A DNA stretch of 40,732 nucleotides from Brevundimonas sp. (GTDB lineage: Bacteria; Pseudomonadota; Alphaproteobacteria; Caulobacterales; Caulobacteraceae). Position numbers and translations under genes: made by a program. The stretch lies in NCBI RefSeq assembly GCF_030656255.1, contig NZ_JAUSOE010000048.1, forward strand, positions 1 through 40,732, written 5' to 3'. A model generated the notes under the pieces. It was not told the origin of the DNA. It was given only the letters and a program-made list of their open reading frames with translations, and searched no databases. Below, piece after piece: positions 7,351 through 16,060 of this stretch. Each line of letters opens with the position of its first letter. Position 1 is the stretch's first letter.

Positions 7351-8891
7351 CACCGGCGTCCGTCCCGGATCAACGCCCGGACGTCGTCGGAAAAGGCCGC
7401 CGCCGTATCGCCGAGATAGAGCATGTGGCCGGACTCATAGTTGCGGATCGTCAGCCGGTCGGCGGGAACCCCCGCCTTCACGAGGGCGTCCTGGGCCGCC
7501 GCAGGCGTCGTGACCATGTCGAAATAGCCGCTGGCCACCAGCACCTTCAGGTCGCCATTGCGTCGCATGGCCGTGGCCAGATCCCCCGCGAACGACTGAC
7601 CCTCCGGCACGCCTGTTCGTTTCCAGTTCCAGGCGGAGAGAAGGTTTCGCCAGACGATGGCGCCATAGGGCCGATCCTCCTGGACCTTCAGATCCTCGGT
7701 CAGCATCGCGTGAAAGGCGGCGACGAAGCCGGGCACATAGCGGCCCATAGCGGGGTCGTCGGCCACCGGTTCGCCGCCATCGTGCGCCGACGGCAGGGTG
7801 TAGCGGCTGTCGTAGAGGCCGACCGTCAGGCCCTCATCCGCCAAAACCTGCTGAGAATAGGCCTTTGGCGACATCGTCAGACTGGGCAGCCAGGCCGAGG
7901 CCGGCAGGCCCGTGTAGGCGGACAGGCGTGCGGCGATGGCGGTCCGTTGGGCGTCGTCCAGCGTACCGGCCGCCGCCTGATCCAGCGCCGCCAGATAGTC
8001 GGTCGTGGCGAAACCATGCACCTCGGCGTCAAAGGCCTCGATCGTCCGTCCGCGGCGATCGATCTTCTGGTGGACCCAGGCCGTGGCGGCCATGGCGGGC
8101 AGGTTCAGCGCCGCGCCCAAGGACGGCGACAGTCCGGCTGTTCCCGCGCCATTGAGGCTGGAGCCCAACAGGACGATGCCGTTGACGGTGATGCCCCGCA
8201 TCACGCCGCTATAGGTTGGACCGCCCATCAGGGCGCGCGGCAGAAGCGCCGCCCGCGCGCTGCCATAGCTCTCGCCCATCAGATATTTGGGCGCATTCCA
8301 GCGGCCATTGCGGGTCAGCCACAGCTCGATGAACTGGGCCACGCTCTCGGCGTCCTCGTCGATGCCGTAAAAGTCTTCGGGCTTGCCGACCCCGACGATC
8401 CGGCTGAATCCGGTCCCGACCGGATCGATAAAGACCAGGTCCGCCACGTCCAGCAGACTGTCCGGATTGTCGGTCGGTCCGAACGGCGGAACATTGCTGG
8501 GGTTCACCTCGTGGTCGAGTTGCACCCGGCGCGGACCAACCACCCCCATGTGCAGCCAGATCGAGGACGAACCCGGCCCGCCGTTGAAGACGAACATGAC
8601 CGGACGTCCCGGCTCAGCGCCTGCCTTGACGTAGGCAAAGCTGTAGATCGTGGCGATCGGCTCATCACGGTCGTTGCGCAGCAGGGTCTCGCCCGCCGTG
8701 GCCGTATATGCGATGCGCTGCCCCCGGATGGTGGTCTCGTGGCGGGTCACCACCGGGGCGGCGACCTGGACCGTTTCGCCGGCCAGAGCCTGCCCGGCGC
8801 AGAGGACGGAGCCCAGCAATGCGAGGGCCGCAAAGACCCCGCCGAACCAAACCGTCGGCGTCCGAAGAGCCCTGTCAGTGACCATGATCAT
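7350..8891 (-). CDS. S10 serine carboxypeptidase-like protein, exported (paralogue 2)
   Basis: 513 residues. A hydrophobic signal segment at about 14-35 ends at QALAGE. The oxyanion motif is FNGGPGSSS. The catalytic residues are Ser208 in GESYG, Asp458 in GYFD and His489 in SGHMLY. The segment DPVGTGFSR is canonical for S10. The start chosen is ATG 8891, with GAGGGG at 8904-8899 seven bases upstream; ATG 8885 is a weaker alternative, and a frame open to 9002 only overlaps the upstream gene. It overlaps the amidohydrolase end by 17 bp, so all four genes of this operon are translationally close. Probably a secreted or periplasmic exopeptidase. It is the most canonical of the four paralogues here. 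Confidence 0.9.
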   Translation of the reverse strand: MIMVTDRALRTPTVWFGGVFAALALLGSVLCAGQALAGETVQVAAPVVTRHETTIRGQRIAYTATAGETLLRNDRDEPIATIYSFAYVKAGAEPGRPVMFVFNGGPGSSSIWLHMGVVGPRRVQLDHEVNPSNVPPFGPTDNPDSLLDVADLVFIDPVGTGFSRIVGVGKPEDFYGIDEDAESVAQFIELWLTRNGRWNAPKYLMGESYGSARAALLPRALMGGPTYSGVMRGITVNGIVLLGSSLNGAGTAGLSPSLGAALNLPAMAATAWVHQKIDRRGRTIEAFDAEVHGFATTDYLAALDQAAAGTLDDAQRTAIAARLSAYTGLPASAWLPSLTMSPKAYSQQVLADEGLTVGLYDSRYTLPSAHDGGEPVADDPAMGRYVPGFVAAFHAMLTEDLKVQEDRPYGAIVWRNLLSAWNWKRTGVPEGQSFAGDLATAMRRNGDLKVLVASGYFDMVTTPAAAQDALVKAGVPADRLTIRNYESGHMLYLGDTAAAFSDDVRALIRDGRR

Positions 8892-10983
8892 CGTCCATCC
8901 CCTCGCCAAACAGGAAACTATCTCCCGCCGTGCCCGTCGAGACGTCTTCCGGCGCCGTCGGCGGCCGGATGACGACGGGATCGGCAAAGGGCCGAATGCC
9001 AAGCGCCTGGTGAATCTCGCTGGGGAAGTAGATCACCCCGCCCTTCATCACCATGCGGATCTCGCGGATGGCGCCGATGTCCTGCGTCGGGTCGCCCGGC
9101 ACGAGGAAGAAGTCCGCCAGCTTGCCACGCTCTATGCTGCCCAGCGACTGGTCACGTCCCAGATACTGCTCAGCCCTCAGCGTACCCAGGCTCAGCGCCT
9201 CGGCGGGCGTCAGCCCCGCCTTGACGTAGAGCTCCAGCTCGCGATGCACGGTGAAGCCTGTGCCGGCGTCGGTGCCCGGCAGCAGTTGCACGCCGCTGTC
9301 GTGAAGCAGTTTCAGGGTGTCGAGCAGCTTCTGGAAGGCCGCCTTGTAGGTCTGATCGACCGCCGGGCTCTCGATATCGACGAAGGACCGGCGCCGATAG
9401 CGCTGATATCCGATCGGCATATGATCGACATAGCCGACGGCGGAGGGCGGAACTTCGCCCGCGCGGCTGAGCATCAGCACCTCCAGCGCCACGGCCGTCG
9501 TATCCAGGGCGACGCCCTTTTCCTGCATCAGGGCGATGGTTCGCCGAACCGGCAGGCTGGACAGATCCAGGTCCGCCGCCCGGGCCATGCCCGTCAGGCG
9601 CAGGGTGGTGCGGGAATCCTCGCCGGGCTGCAGCAGCCAGCCCAGCATCAACTGGTTGATATGGGCGATCTCGCCATAGCCCGCCTCGATGGCCTGGTCC
9701 GGCGTGACGAAGGCGGGGACGTGGCCCGTCACCCCCATGCCGAGGCGGTGGGCCTCCTGAGCGACAGGCGCGACCCAGTCCGGATGAAGCGAGTTGTAGA
9801 TCTTGATCTGGCGATAGCCGCGCTGGCCGTACCAACGCACGTCCTCCAGGGCTTCGTCCAGCGTGTCGGCCAGCAGACCGGTTCGCACCGAATAGGGGCT
9901 GCGTCCCTCCAGCATGCCGTCGCGCACGATGCGCGGTCCCGGCGCGACGCCCTGGTCGATGTCGCGCGTGAGGTTCAGCAGGAAGCTGTTGCCGTTCCCC
10001 ATGTCCCGGATCGAGGTCACGCCTGCGCCCAGATAGAACAGGCCCGTCTGAAGGGTGCTGTGCGAATGCATGTCGTGCAGGCCGGGCGACAACGTCCCGC
10101 CCTGGCCGTCGATTTCATAGTCGCCGCCCGCCGTCGGCGTGTCGGGCTCGGGCACGATGGCGGTGATCCTGTCGCCGAAGACGGTCACCGACGACAGAGG
10201 CGACAGTCGTCCCGTCTGGGGCTGGAATATCCGGACATTGCGGATGCGCACCGGGGCGTCGAACGTGTGCGCGAGTTGCGCCTGCAGCGCATGGATCCGC
10301 TCGCCTTCCAGCGCCGCCGTCATCTGCAACAGTTCGGGAGCCGCGGCCTCCAGTCCTTCACGGACCGTCACCTGTCCGCCCGAGAATTCCGCAACCAACT
10401 GACCGGCCTGATCCAGCATGACGTACCCTGGCTGCAGTTCCAGACCGGTGAGCCGATAGATGGTCACCGGCAGGGCGTCCGGCCCGAAGGTCTGGCTGCG
10501 CACCGTGGTCAGGGTCAGGCGCCCGCCGGGCGTCACCTCCAGGCTCTGCTCCGGCGCCGCCTTCAGGACGTTGGCGTAGAGCGCCAGACTCCAGGGGCTG
10601 TCGTCATTGGCGACATAGAGCGACGGCGTCGCCGCCGGCCGCTCGCCGCTGTCCGCCTGACTACGCCAGCGCAGCACGCCGTCGCCCTGTTCGAACCGTT
10701 CGTCCACGCGCGCGCCGAACAGCGACACGCCCTCGATGGTCCAAAGCTTTGGAACGCCGCCGAGGCCGAGAACGACATGTTCCTTGTGCTTGGGTCCGCG
10801 CCCGTTGTTATCGACGTGATAGTCGATATCGACTGTGGACCCGACCTGATCGACCACCAGATGGCCGACGCGCTCGCCGTTGGCGATGACGGCGTAACGT
10901 ATCGAGTCCGCCCGGACGGGCGATACGCCGAGGCAGGAGATCATAAGTGCGGCGAGGACGAAGGGCGTCAGCCAAGGGCGCAT
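8875..10983 (-). CDS. Exported metal-dependent amidohydrolase with long N-terminal domain
   Basis: 702 residues. A signal peptide (about 1-25, ending SPVRA) is followed by a roughly 220-residue domain rich in beta strands that I cannot name, then an amidohydrolase-superfamily barrel. All metal ligands of a binuclear site are visible: His306 and His308 (HDMHSH), Lys394 (QIKIYNS, the carbamylated-Lys position), His421 (TGHVP), His441 (IAHIN) and Asp572 (GTDAG). Related barrels hydrolyse Xaa-Pro, Xaa-Arg/Lys or isoaspartyl dipeptides, so dipeptidase is the best guess. ATG 10983 is chosen because GAGGA lies 5-6 bp upstream and a clean signal peptide starts there; ATG 10995, overlapping the aminotransferase stop, is possible. 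Confidence 0.85.
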   Translation of the reverse strand: MRPWLTPFVLAALMISCLGVSPVRADSIRYAVIANGERVGHLVVDQVGSTVDIDYHVDNNGRGPKHKEHVVLGLGGVPKLWTIEGVSLFGARVDERFEQGDGVLRWRSQADSGERPAATPSLYVANDDSPWSLALYANVLKAAPEQSLEVTPGGRLTLTTVRSQTFGPDALPVTIYRLTGLELQPGYVMLDQAGQLVAEFSGGQVTVREGLEAAAPELLQMTAALEGERIHALQAQLAHTFDAPVRIRNVRIFQPQTGRLSPLSSVTVFGDRITAIVPEPDTPTAGGDYEIDGQGGTLSPGLHDMHSHSTLQTGLFYLGAGVTSIRDMGNGNSFLLNLTRDIDQGVAPGPRIVRDGMLEGRSPYSVRTGLLADTLDEALEDVRWYGQRGYRQIKIYNSLHPDWVAPVAQEAHRLGMGVTGHVPAFVTPDQAIEAGYGEIAHINQLMLGWLLQPGEDSRTTLRLTGMARAADLDLSSLPVRRTIALMQEKGVALDTTAVALEVLMLSRAGEVPPSAVGYVDHMPIGYQRYRRRSFVDIESPAVDQTYKAAFQKLLDTLKLLHDSGVQLLPGTDAGTGFTVHRELELYVKAGLTPAEALSLGTLRAEQYLGRDQSLGSIERGKLADFFLVPGDPTQDIGAIREIRMVMKGGVIYFPSEIHQALGIRPFADPVVIRPPTAPEDVSTGTAGDSFLFGEGMDDDHGH

Positions 10984-10991
10984 AGGCATCC

Positions 10992-12185
10992 TCATTGAAC
11001 CGAAGCGGTTTGGGAGACGGACGGCGAACCCGCGCGACGCAGGGCGAACAGGGCCTCGTGAAGCCTGGCCAGTCCCCTGTCGATCAGGGCCGCCGGTACG
11101 CCGAAGCCCAGTCGCATATGCCCCGCCTGGCCAAAGAACTCGCCCGGCGCCGTGACGATCTCGTAGTCCCGCCACAGGGTCTCCGCCAACCGGCGCGTAT
11201 CGGCATGGCCGATCACCTGCGGGAAGGCGATACAGCCAAAGGGCGGCAGTTCGCCCGCAAGCAGGTCATCGGCGCGCATGGCGGCCATATGGCGCTCGAC
11301 CACGGGCCGGCTGGCGTCCAGGATTTGGCGCCAGTGCGCCTCGAACGGCTGCGGATTTTCCAGCACCAGCGCCCCGATGGCGTGGGTCAGCTTCGACACG
11401 CCGAACTCCCGTCCGGCGCTGGCGTTGGCGATCCGGCGCGCCGTCGCCCGCGTCGTGACGATCCAACCGCAGCGCAGGGAGAACAGGCCGAACACCTTGG
11501 TCAGGCTGTTGACGCTGATGACATTGGGCGCGAGCCGCACGGCCGGCAGGTCGCCGCTTTCCATCGCGAAATCAGCGTACACCTCGTCCACCAGCAGATG
11601 GGCGCCGACGGTCGCCGCAGCGGCGGCCAGGTCCCCCAGAGCCTTTTCTCCCAGATGATGACCGGAAGGATTATGCAGGTTGGTGACGATCACCAGCCGC
11701 GTATTGGCTCTCAGCTTCGCGCTGAGTTCTTCCAGGTCGAAGGCGAAGGATTCGCCCCGCCTCGACAGCAGCTCGACCTCTGCGCCCGACAATCGCGCTA
11801 GGTCCGAGAGGACGTCGAAACCGGGCGTTTCGATCAGCACATGATCCCCCGGCGCCACCAGGCCGGCCAGCACCTGGGCGACGCCGTTGCACACCCCTGT
11901 CGTGGGCAGGATGCACTGCTCATCGACGCCATAGCGTGACGCCAGGGCCGCCAGCAGGTGGGGATTGCCCCGACCGAACACGCTTTCGAACCGGTCCGTC
12001 ACCTCCCCTGTGAAGGCGTCGCTAATGAGCCGAGCCAGCAGGGGTTCCGGCTCCGCGACCGTGCTTTCGAACAAGATCGACGCCCCCGGCGGCAGGGGCA
12101 TGTGACGATAGAGGGATCGTCCGAAGGCGGCGAAATCCCGGATGTCATAGATCGCCGCCCTCGCCGGGCCTTCGCCTTGGCTCAC
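10992..12185 (-). CDS. Fold-type I PLP-dependent aminotransferase (class I/II)
   Basis: 397 residues from the GTG at 12185. Hallmarks are NLHNPSG (Asn172, ring-stacking and PLP contact), DEVYADF (Asp200, Tyr203), the Schiff-base Lys230 in SLTKVFGL, and Arg238 in LRCGW. No signal peptide, so cytoplasmic, unlike its operon partners. GTG 12185 is preferred because GGAG precedes it by 8 bp, the length then matches the family, and codons upstream lose the GC-rich third position. An ATG at 12287 would add 34 residues without a ribosome-binding site. It heads the operon that continues with the amidohydrolase and two S10 genes and is divergent from the Lrp gene. Substrate unknown; Arg/Lys, aromatic or branched amino acids are all possible. 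Confidence 0.85.
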   Translation of the reverse strand: MSQGEGPARAAIYDIRDFAAFGRSLYRHMPLPPGASILFESTVAEPEPLLARLISDAFTGEVTDRFESVFGRGNPHLLAALASRYGVDEQCILPTTGVCNGVAQVLAGLVAPGDHVLIETPGFDVLSDLARLSGAEVELLSRRGESFAFDLEELSAKLRANTRLVIVTNLHNPSGHHLGEKALGDLAAAAATVGAHLLVDEVYADFAMESGDLPAVRLAPNVISVNSLTKVFGLFSLRCGWIVTTRATARRIANASAGREFGVSKLTHAIGALVLENPQPFEAHWRQILDASRPVVERHMAAMRADDLLAGELPPFGCIAFPQVIGHADTRRLAETLWRDYEIVTAPGEFFGQAGHMRLGFGVPAALIDRGLARLHEALFALRRAGSPSVSQTASVQ

Positions 12186-12387
12186 GGGCGACGCTCCATG
12201 GGCGACCGAGATACGGATCGGGTGTTCATGTGTCGCAAAGCCTGTGCCCGTCGCGAGCCTGGTCGCGCCGCTCTTCCAAGCCTGCATTGTTACCGTCGCG
12301 GTGGCGGAGGTTCTTTGCGTTTCACCGCTTGCGGTTTCGAATGATTGAATAGCTAATGCGAGATATCAGCAAATCGGAGACTAGACG
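12186..12387. promoter_or_regulatory. Divergent promoter region between aminotransferase operon and Lrp-type regulator
   Basis: A 202-bp gap if the aminotransferase starts at 12185. It must hold promoters for both directions. The half near the regulator is AT-richer than its surroundings (around 12340-12380). GGAG at about 12376-12379 serves the regulator. I see no perfect dyad; Lrp-type sites are degenerate and could be missed by eye. Autoregulation and control of the operon from here are likely for this family. Confidence 0.5.
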
Positions 12388-12864
12388 ATGTCCACCGGCC
12401 TGGACGCCATCGACGTCCGAATCCTGCAGCAGCTGCAGATCGACTGCTCCATCTCCACCTCGGAGCTGGCGGACCGTGTCGGCCTGTCCCAATCGCCCTG
12501 CTGGCGGCGGATCCAGCGCCTGCGCGAGGAGGGCTATATCAAGGCCCAGGTGGCCATTCTCGATCCCGAACGCATGGGCTTCCAGATGCACATCTTCGCC
12601 CAGCTGAAGATGAACAATCTCGCCGACAGCGACCGCGAGAAATTCATCCGCGAGATCGCCGCCATCCCCGAGATCGTCGAATGCTATTCGGTGCTGGGCG
12701 AGCGCGACGCCATGATCAAGGTCATCGCGCCCGACATCAAATGGTACCAGGACTTCATCTTCCGCAAGATCCTGAAACTGCCCGGCGTCATCGACATCAG
12801 CTCGACCGTCGCCCTGTCGGAAATGAAGCGGACCACCGCCCTGCCCGTCCGCCAGGGCGTCTGA
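12388..12864 (+). CDS. Lrp/AsnC-family transcriptional regulator
   Basis: 158 residues, the usual size. Residues about 3-50 form the winged helix-turn-helix (LDAIDVRILQQLQ, then SELADRVGLSQSPCWRRI). Residues about 66-145 form the RAM ligand-binding domain that senses amino acids and drives octamer assembly. It starts at ATG 12388 with GGAG upstream. It is divergent from the aminotransferase-amidohydrolase-S10 operon and convergent, with only 4 bp between, on the amino-acid permease gene. It is the only regulator in the 20-kb peptide island and the natural candidate for its control. The ligand cannot be read; one of the amino acids released by the peptidases is the obvious guess. Confidence 0.93.
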   Translation: MSTGLDAIDVRILQQLQIDCSISTSELADRVGLSQSPCWRRIQRLREEGYIKAQVAILDPERMGFQMHIFAQLKMNNLADSDREKFIREIAAIPEIVECYSVLGERDAMIKVIAPDIKWYQDFIFRKILKLPGVIDISSTVALSEMKRTTALPVRQGV

Positions 12865-12868
12865 CCTC

Positions 12869-14218
12869 TCAGCCAGCCGACATGTTCCGACGGCGGGACC
12901 AGCCGTAGTAGGCCAGACCGATCGCCAGCCAGACGCCCAGCAACACATAGGGCCGCCAGTCGGTGCTGAAGCCCAAGGCGGCGATGACGGTGGCGGCGAT
13001 AACGCCCAGAACCGCCAGGATCTTGACTGTCGTCCGACTGAACTTGATGCGAGCCTGATCATGCACCTCCGGGTGGGCGCGGGCGACGTTATAGGCCGCC
13101 AGACAGGTCCCGAGATATTTCATCATCGTCGGCACGTTCACCGCCAGCAGCAGGAACAACAGGCTCGACGGCAGGAACAGCGCCGCCGAGGAAGCGGCGA
13201 AGGCCACCAGCGTGGCCACATGCGGGGTGCCGAAACGAGGATGAATTCGCGCCAGGGCGGAGGGCAGGACGCCGGACCGGCCCATGGCGAACAGGAAGCG
13301 GGAATACACCAGAAAGACGGCGTTCATCGACTTGGTCAGGGCGACCACGGCGGCGGTGACGATCAGCGGCGCCGCCCACGGGCCCAGCGCCGCCTCGGCG
13401 GCCGTCAGAAGCGGCGCATCGCTGGACGCCAGGGCCGCCGGCCCCACTAGGCTCAGCGCGGTGAAGGTGATCACCAGATAGACGACGACCGTCAGCGCCA
13501 GTCCAAGCGCGATGCCCAGCGGCACGACGACCTTGGCGTTGCGGACCTCGTCCCCGACCTCGGTCGCGGTCTCGATGCCCAGAAACAGCTGAATCATCAG
13601 AGGCAGGGCGGCGAGAATCGGCAGCCATCCGCCCGCCGTAGCCTCAACCAGCAGTCCCGGCTTGAGGTCAGGCGCGCCAGCGACGACGAAGACGGTGAAG
13701 ATCGCCAGCAACAGCAGCATCAGCACGGTCTGGGCCCGCGCAGCCACGGCGACGCCGACATAGTTCAGGGCGAAGATCAATGCGAACAGGCCGAACATGA
13801 CCGGCTTGGCCGGCAGAGGGATCACCATGGACAGATAGTTCACCAGCACCCGCGCCAGCACGATCATGACCACCGCATTGCTCAGCACCCGCAGCCAGAC
13901 GATGGCGAAGGCGACCGTCGGATGGGTGAAGCGGCGCTGCCATTCGTAGGAGGCCGCCGTACTGGGCGCCGCCGAGGCCATATAGGCATAAACCAGGGCG
14001 AACAGGACCATGGGGAGCGCCGCCAGGGCGACGGTGATCAGTATGCCGGTCCCGCCCACGGCGGCCGCCGGACCGAGCACCGTGAAGATCGCCGCTCCGA
14101 TCGCCGTCCCCGCGCCCAGCATCACCAGATCCAGAAGGCCCACGCCATGTCTGAGTTCGGCTGACGGGGTGGGAGAGGACGAGATCACAGGCATATTCCA
14201 ACGAACGACCCGCACCAT
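12869..14218 (-). CDS. APC-superfamily amino-acid permease
   Basis: 449 residues, about 12 hydrophobic segments, an inner-membrane amino-acid transporter. The first helix carries LVMLGAGTAIGAAIF, the glycine-rich unwound motif of the APC fold. A conserved Glu lies in QLFLGIETATEVGDE, and the cytoplasmic segment FAMGRSGVLPSALARIHPRFGTP is a family signature. It likely imports a free amino acid released outside the inner membrane. The start is uncertain: ATG 14218 or ATG 14194, neither with a strong ribosome-binding site. It is divergent from the third S10 gene across a 318-bp region with two inverted repeats, and converges on the Lrp gene. Confidence 0.9.
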   Translation of the reverse strand: MVRVVRWNMPVISSSPTPSAELRHGVGLLDLVMLGAGTAIGAAIFTVLGPAAAVGGTGILITVALAALPMVLFALVYAYMASAAPSTAASYEWQRRFTHPTVAFAIVWLRVLSNAVVMIVLARVLVNYLSMVIPLPAKPVMFGLFALIFALNYVGVAVAARAQTVLMLLLLAIFTVFVVAGAPDLKPGLLVEATAGGWLPILAALPLMIQLFLGIETATEVGDEVRNAKVVVPLGIALGLALTVVVYLVITFTALSLVGPAALASSDAPLLTAAEAALGPWAAPLIVTAAVVALTKSMNAVFLVYSRFLFAMGRSGVLPSALARIHPRFGTPHVATLVAFAASSAALFLPSSLLFLLLAVNVPTMMKYLGTCLAAYNVARAHPEVHDQARIKFSRTTVKILAVLGVIAATVIAALGFSTDWRPYVLLGVWLAIGLAYYGWSRRRNMSAG

Positions 14219-14542
14219 CAGGCGCGCGCTTCGATCCTAGCGCGCAGACCTGAGCAGGACTATTCAAACCCGTTCGCCTCGCCGCGGAAAGGCGACTGCT
14301 TTAGTCGCACTCCGACATGATCGTGGATCGTCCATGTTCGGGCCAGAGAGTCTCATAACGACTGGTATCGTTACAAAAACGCCCGACATCGGCGTAGTGA
14401 AGCCTGGCCTACCTACGCAAGATTTATTCGCGCGCCCTCGCCCCTGCGCCCCACTCGCCTCGCCAATTTCCGCCTCGTCGATAACAACGCAAAGATCGTC
14501 GGTCCGACACCCACTAGACTGGCGGCGCAGGCGGAGATGAAC
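14219..14542. promoter_or_regulatory. Divergent intergenic region, permease / S10 paralogue 3
   Basis: No gene is seen in these roughly 320 bases. Two clean inverted repeats are present: GCGACT-N5-AGTCGC at 14292-14308, and TAACGA-N6-TCGTTA at 14356-14373. The second has the size and symmetry of a dimeric operator and sits between the two start codons, so it could control both directions. GGAG at 14533-14536 is the ribosome-binding site for the plus-strand gene. Confidence 0.5.
14356..14373. promoter_or_regulatory. Operator-like inverted repeat TAACGA-N6-TCGTTA
   Basis: Perfect 6-bp arms around a 6-bp spacer, in the promoter region shared by the APC permease and the S10 gene. The pattern fits a helix-turn-helix dimer binding two successive major grooves. 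The binding protein is not known; the Lrp-type regulator is one candidate but its sites are usually less symmetric. Confidence 0.4.
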
Positions 14543-16036
14543 ATGAGCGACCTCACCAAACGACACCTGATCGGCGCGGCGACGGCCGCCGTGGCGATGG
14601 CCGCATCCGGCGTTTCGCCCGCCTTCGCCCATTCGACCGCACATCCGAGACAAAGACGCAGCGGCGTCTTTAATGGCCAGACCGTCAACTATACGGCCGG
14701 TCTGGAAGAAACCGTGGTGACCGACGCCCAGGGAGCGCCCTTCGTCCGTTTCGTCTGCACGAGCTATGTCCGCGAAGGCGAAAACCGCGACCGGCCGGTG
14801 ATCTTCGCCTTCAACGGCGGCCCCAGCGCGGCCTCGGCCACCCTGCACATGCTGGCGCTGGGCCCGAAGCGGATCGAGCTGGAGCAGGATCCGGCCGCCC
14901 CGGCCTTCTCGCCGCCACGGCTCGTCGATAATCCCGAGACGGTTCTGGACGTGGCCGACATCGTGCTGATCGATCCTCCCGAGACCGGCTTCACCCGCCT
15001 GTTCTCGGAAGCCGCCCGCACCGAGGTCTATTCAGTCGAGGGCGACGCTCGCGTCGTCACCGACTTCATTCAGGCCTGGATCAAAAAGAACGGCCGCGAA
15101 GCCTCGCCGAAATATGTGCTCGGCGAAAGCTACGGCACGATCCGCGCGGCGATCATGGCCGGTCAGTTGGCCGAGGCCATGCCGCTGGACGGCGTCTTCC
15201 TGTTCGGCCAGGCGATCAACATGATCGAGACGTCCCAGCGCGTCGACAACATGACCGCCTATGCGACCAACCTGCCCGCGCTCGCCGCCATCGCCGTCTA
15301 TCACGGCAAGGCCGACAAGGGCCGGCGATCGATGAACCGCTTCATCGACGACGTCTATGCGTGGGGGATGACCGACTATCTGGCCGCCCTGGTCCAGGGC
15401 CAAGCCCTGCCCCAGGCGCGCCGCCGCGTCATCGCCGAAAAGCTGGAGCGCCTGACGGGTATCCGCGCCGACTATTACCTTGCCGGCGACCTGACCATTT
15501 CGAAAGTCGCCTTCGCGACGGAGCTTCTGGCGGACCGGGGCCAACGGCTGGGCATCTACGACGCACGCTATGTCGGCCCTGCTGCCGGGCCAGGAGAACG
15601 CCCCCAGGACCCCTTCGGCGCCAAGGTTTCCGACAGCATCCTGCCGATGATGCAGACTTATTTGCGCCAGGACCTGCCCTCCGCCCAAGATCCCGCAGAC
15701 TATCGGCCGATGGCGCCGGGCGTCTCGACCTGGGACTGGAACACCACCGGCGGCATCGGCGGGCCTTTCAACGAATACGACTATCCGGCACGGATCGTCG
15801 CCGCCTTCAAAGTCAATCCGCAGTTCCGCCTGATGATCGGCACCGGCATCTACGACCTGACCACGACGGTCGGCCCGGCCCAGTATCTGGTGGCGCAGAG
15901 CGACTATCCGGCCGAACGCGTCATCCAGCGTCGCTACGAAGGCGGGCATATGGCCTACACCAACCGGCCGGCGCTGACGGCCTTCACCCGCGACATCCGC
16001 AGTTTCGTCACCGGAACCGCCTTCGTCGATCTCTGA
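14543..16036 (+). CDS. S10 serine carboxypeptidase-like protein, exported (paralogue 3)
   Basis: 497 residues. The N-terminus (LTKRHLIGAATAAVAMAASG) is a signal peptide ending near SPAFA; KRH is only a weak match to a Tat motif. The triad is Ser196 in GESYG, Asp438 in GIYD and His469 in GGHMAY. Two S10 motifs depart from the norm: the oxyanion loop reads FNGGPSAAS, with Ser for Gly, and the usual DPVGTGFSR reads DPPETGFTR. Such changes near the active site suggest a shifted specificity. ATG 14543 is preferred over ATG 14537 because GGAG lies 6 bp upstream of it but touches the first. An ornithine-cyclodeaminase-like gene follows after 24 bp. Confidence 0.88.
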   Translation: MSDLTKRHLIGAATAAVAMAASGVSPAFAHSTAHPRQRRSGVFNGQTVNYTAGLEETVVTDAQGAPFVRFVCTSYVREGENRDRPVIFAFNGGPSAASATLHMLALGPKRIELEQDPAAPAFSPPRLVDNPETVLDVADIVLIDPPETGFTRLFSEAARTEVYSVEGDARVVTDFIQAWIKKNGREASPKYVLGESYGTIRAAIMAGQLAEAMPLDGVFLFGQAINMIETSQRVDNMTAYATNLPALAAIAVYHGKADKGRRSMNRFIDDVYAWGMTDYLAALVQGQALPQARRRVIAEKLERLTGIRADYYLAGDLTISKVAFATELLADRGQRLGIYDARYVGPAAGPGERPQDPFGAKVSDSILPMMQTYLRQDLPSAQDPADYRPMAPGVSTWDWNTTGGIGGPFNEYDYPARIVAAFKVNPQFRLMIGTGIYDLTTTVGPAQYLVAQSDYPAERVIQRRYEGGHMAYTNRPALTAFTRDIRSFVTGTAFVDL

Positions 16037-16060
16037 GACAAGACCGCCTGGAGCGCCGCC

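Noticed and set aside
5326-7419. Long plus-strand open frame of about 700 codons opposite the NDUFA12-like gene and S10 paralogue 1
   Set aside because: The translation is Arg/Gly/His-rich with no domain, and it is antisense to two genes with intact family motifs. High GC removes stop codons from the opposite strand.
7191-10998. Long plus-strand open frames opposite S10 paralogue 2 and the amidohydrolase
   Set aside because: Same low-complexity Arg/Gly/Gln composition; shadows of real minus-strand genes with complete catalytic residues.
12186-12287. N-terminal extension of the aminotransferase from ATG 12287
   Set aside because: No ribosome-binding site, third codon positions lose the GC bias of the neighbours, and the extra 34 residues do not belong to the family. 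Kept only as an alternative start.
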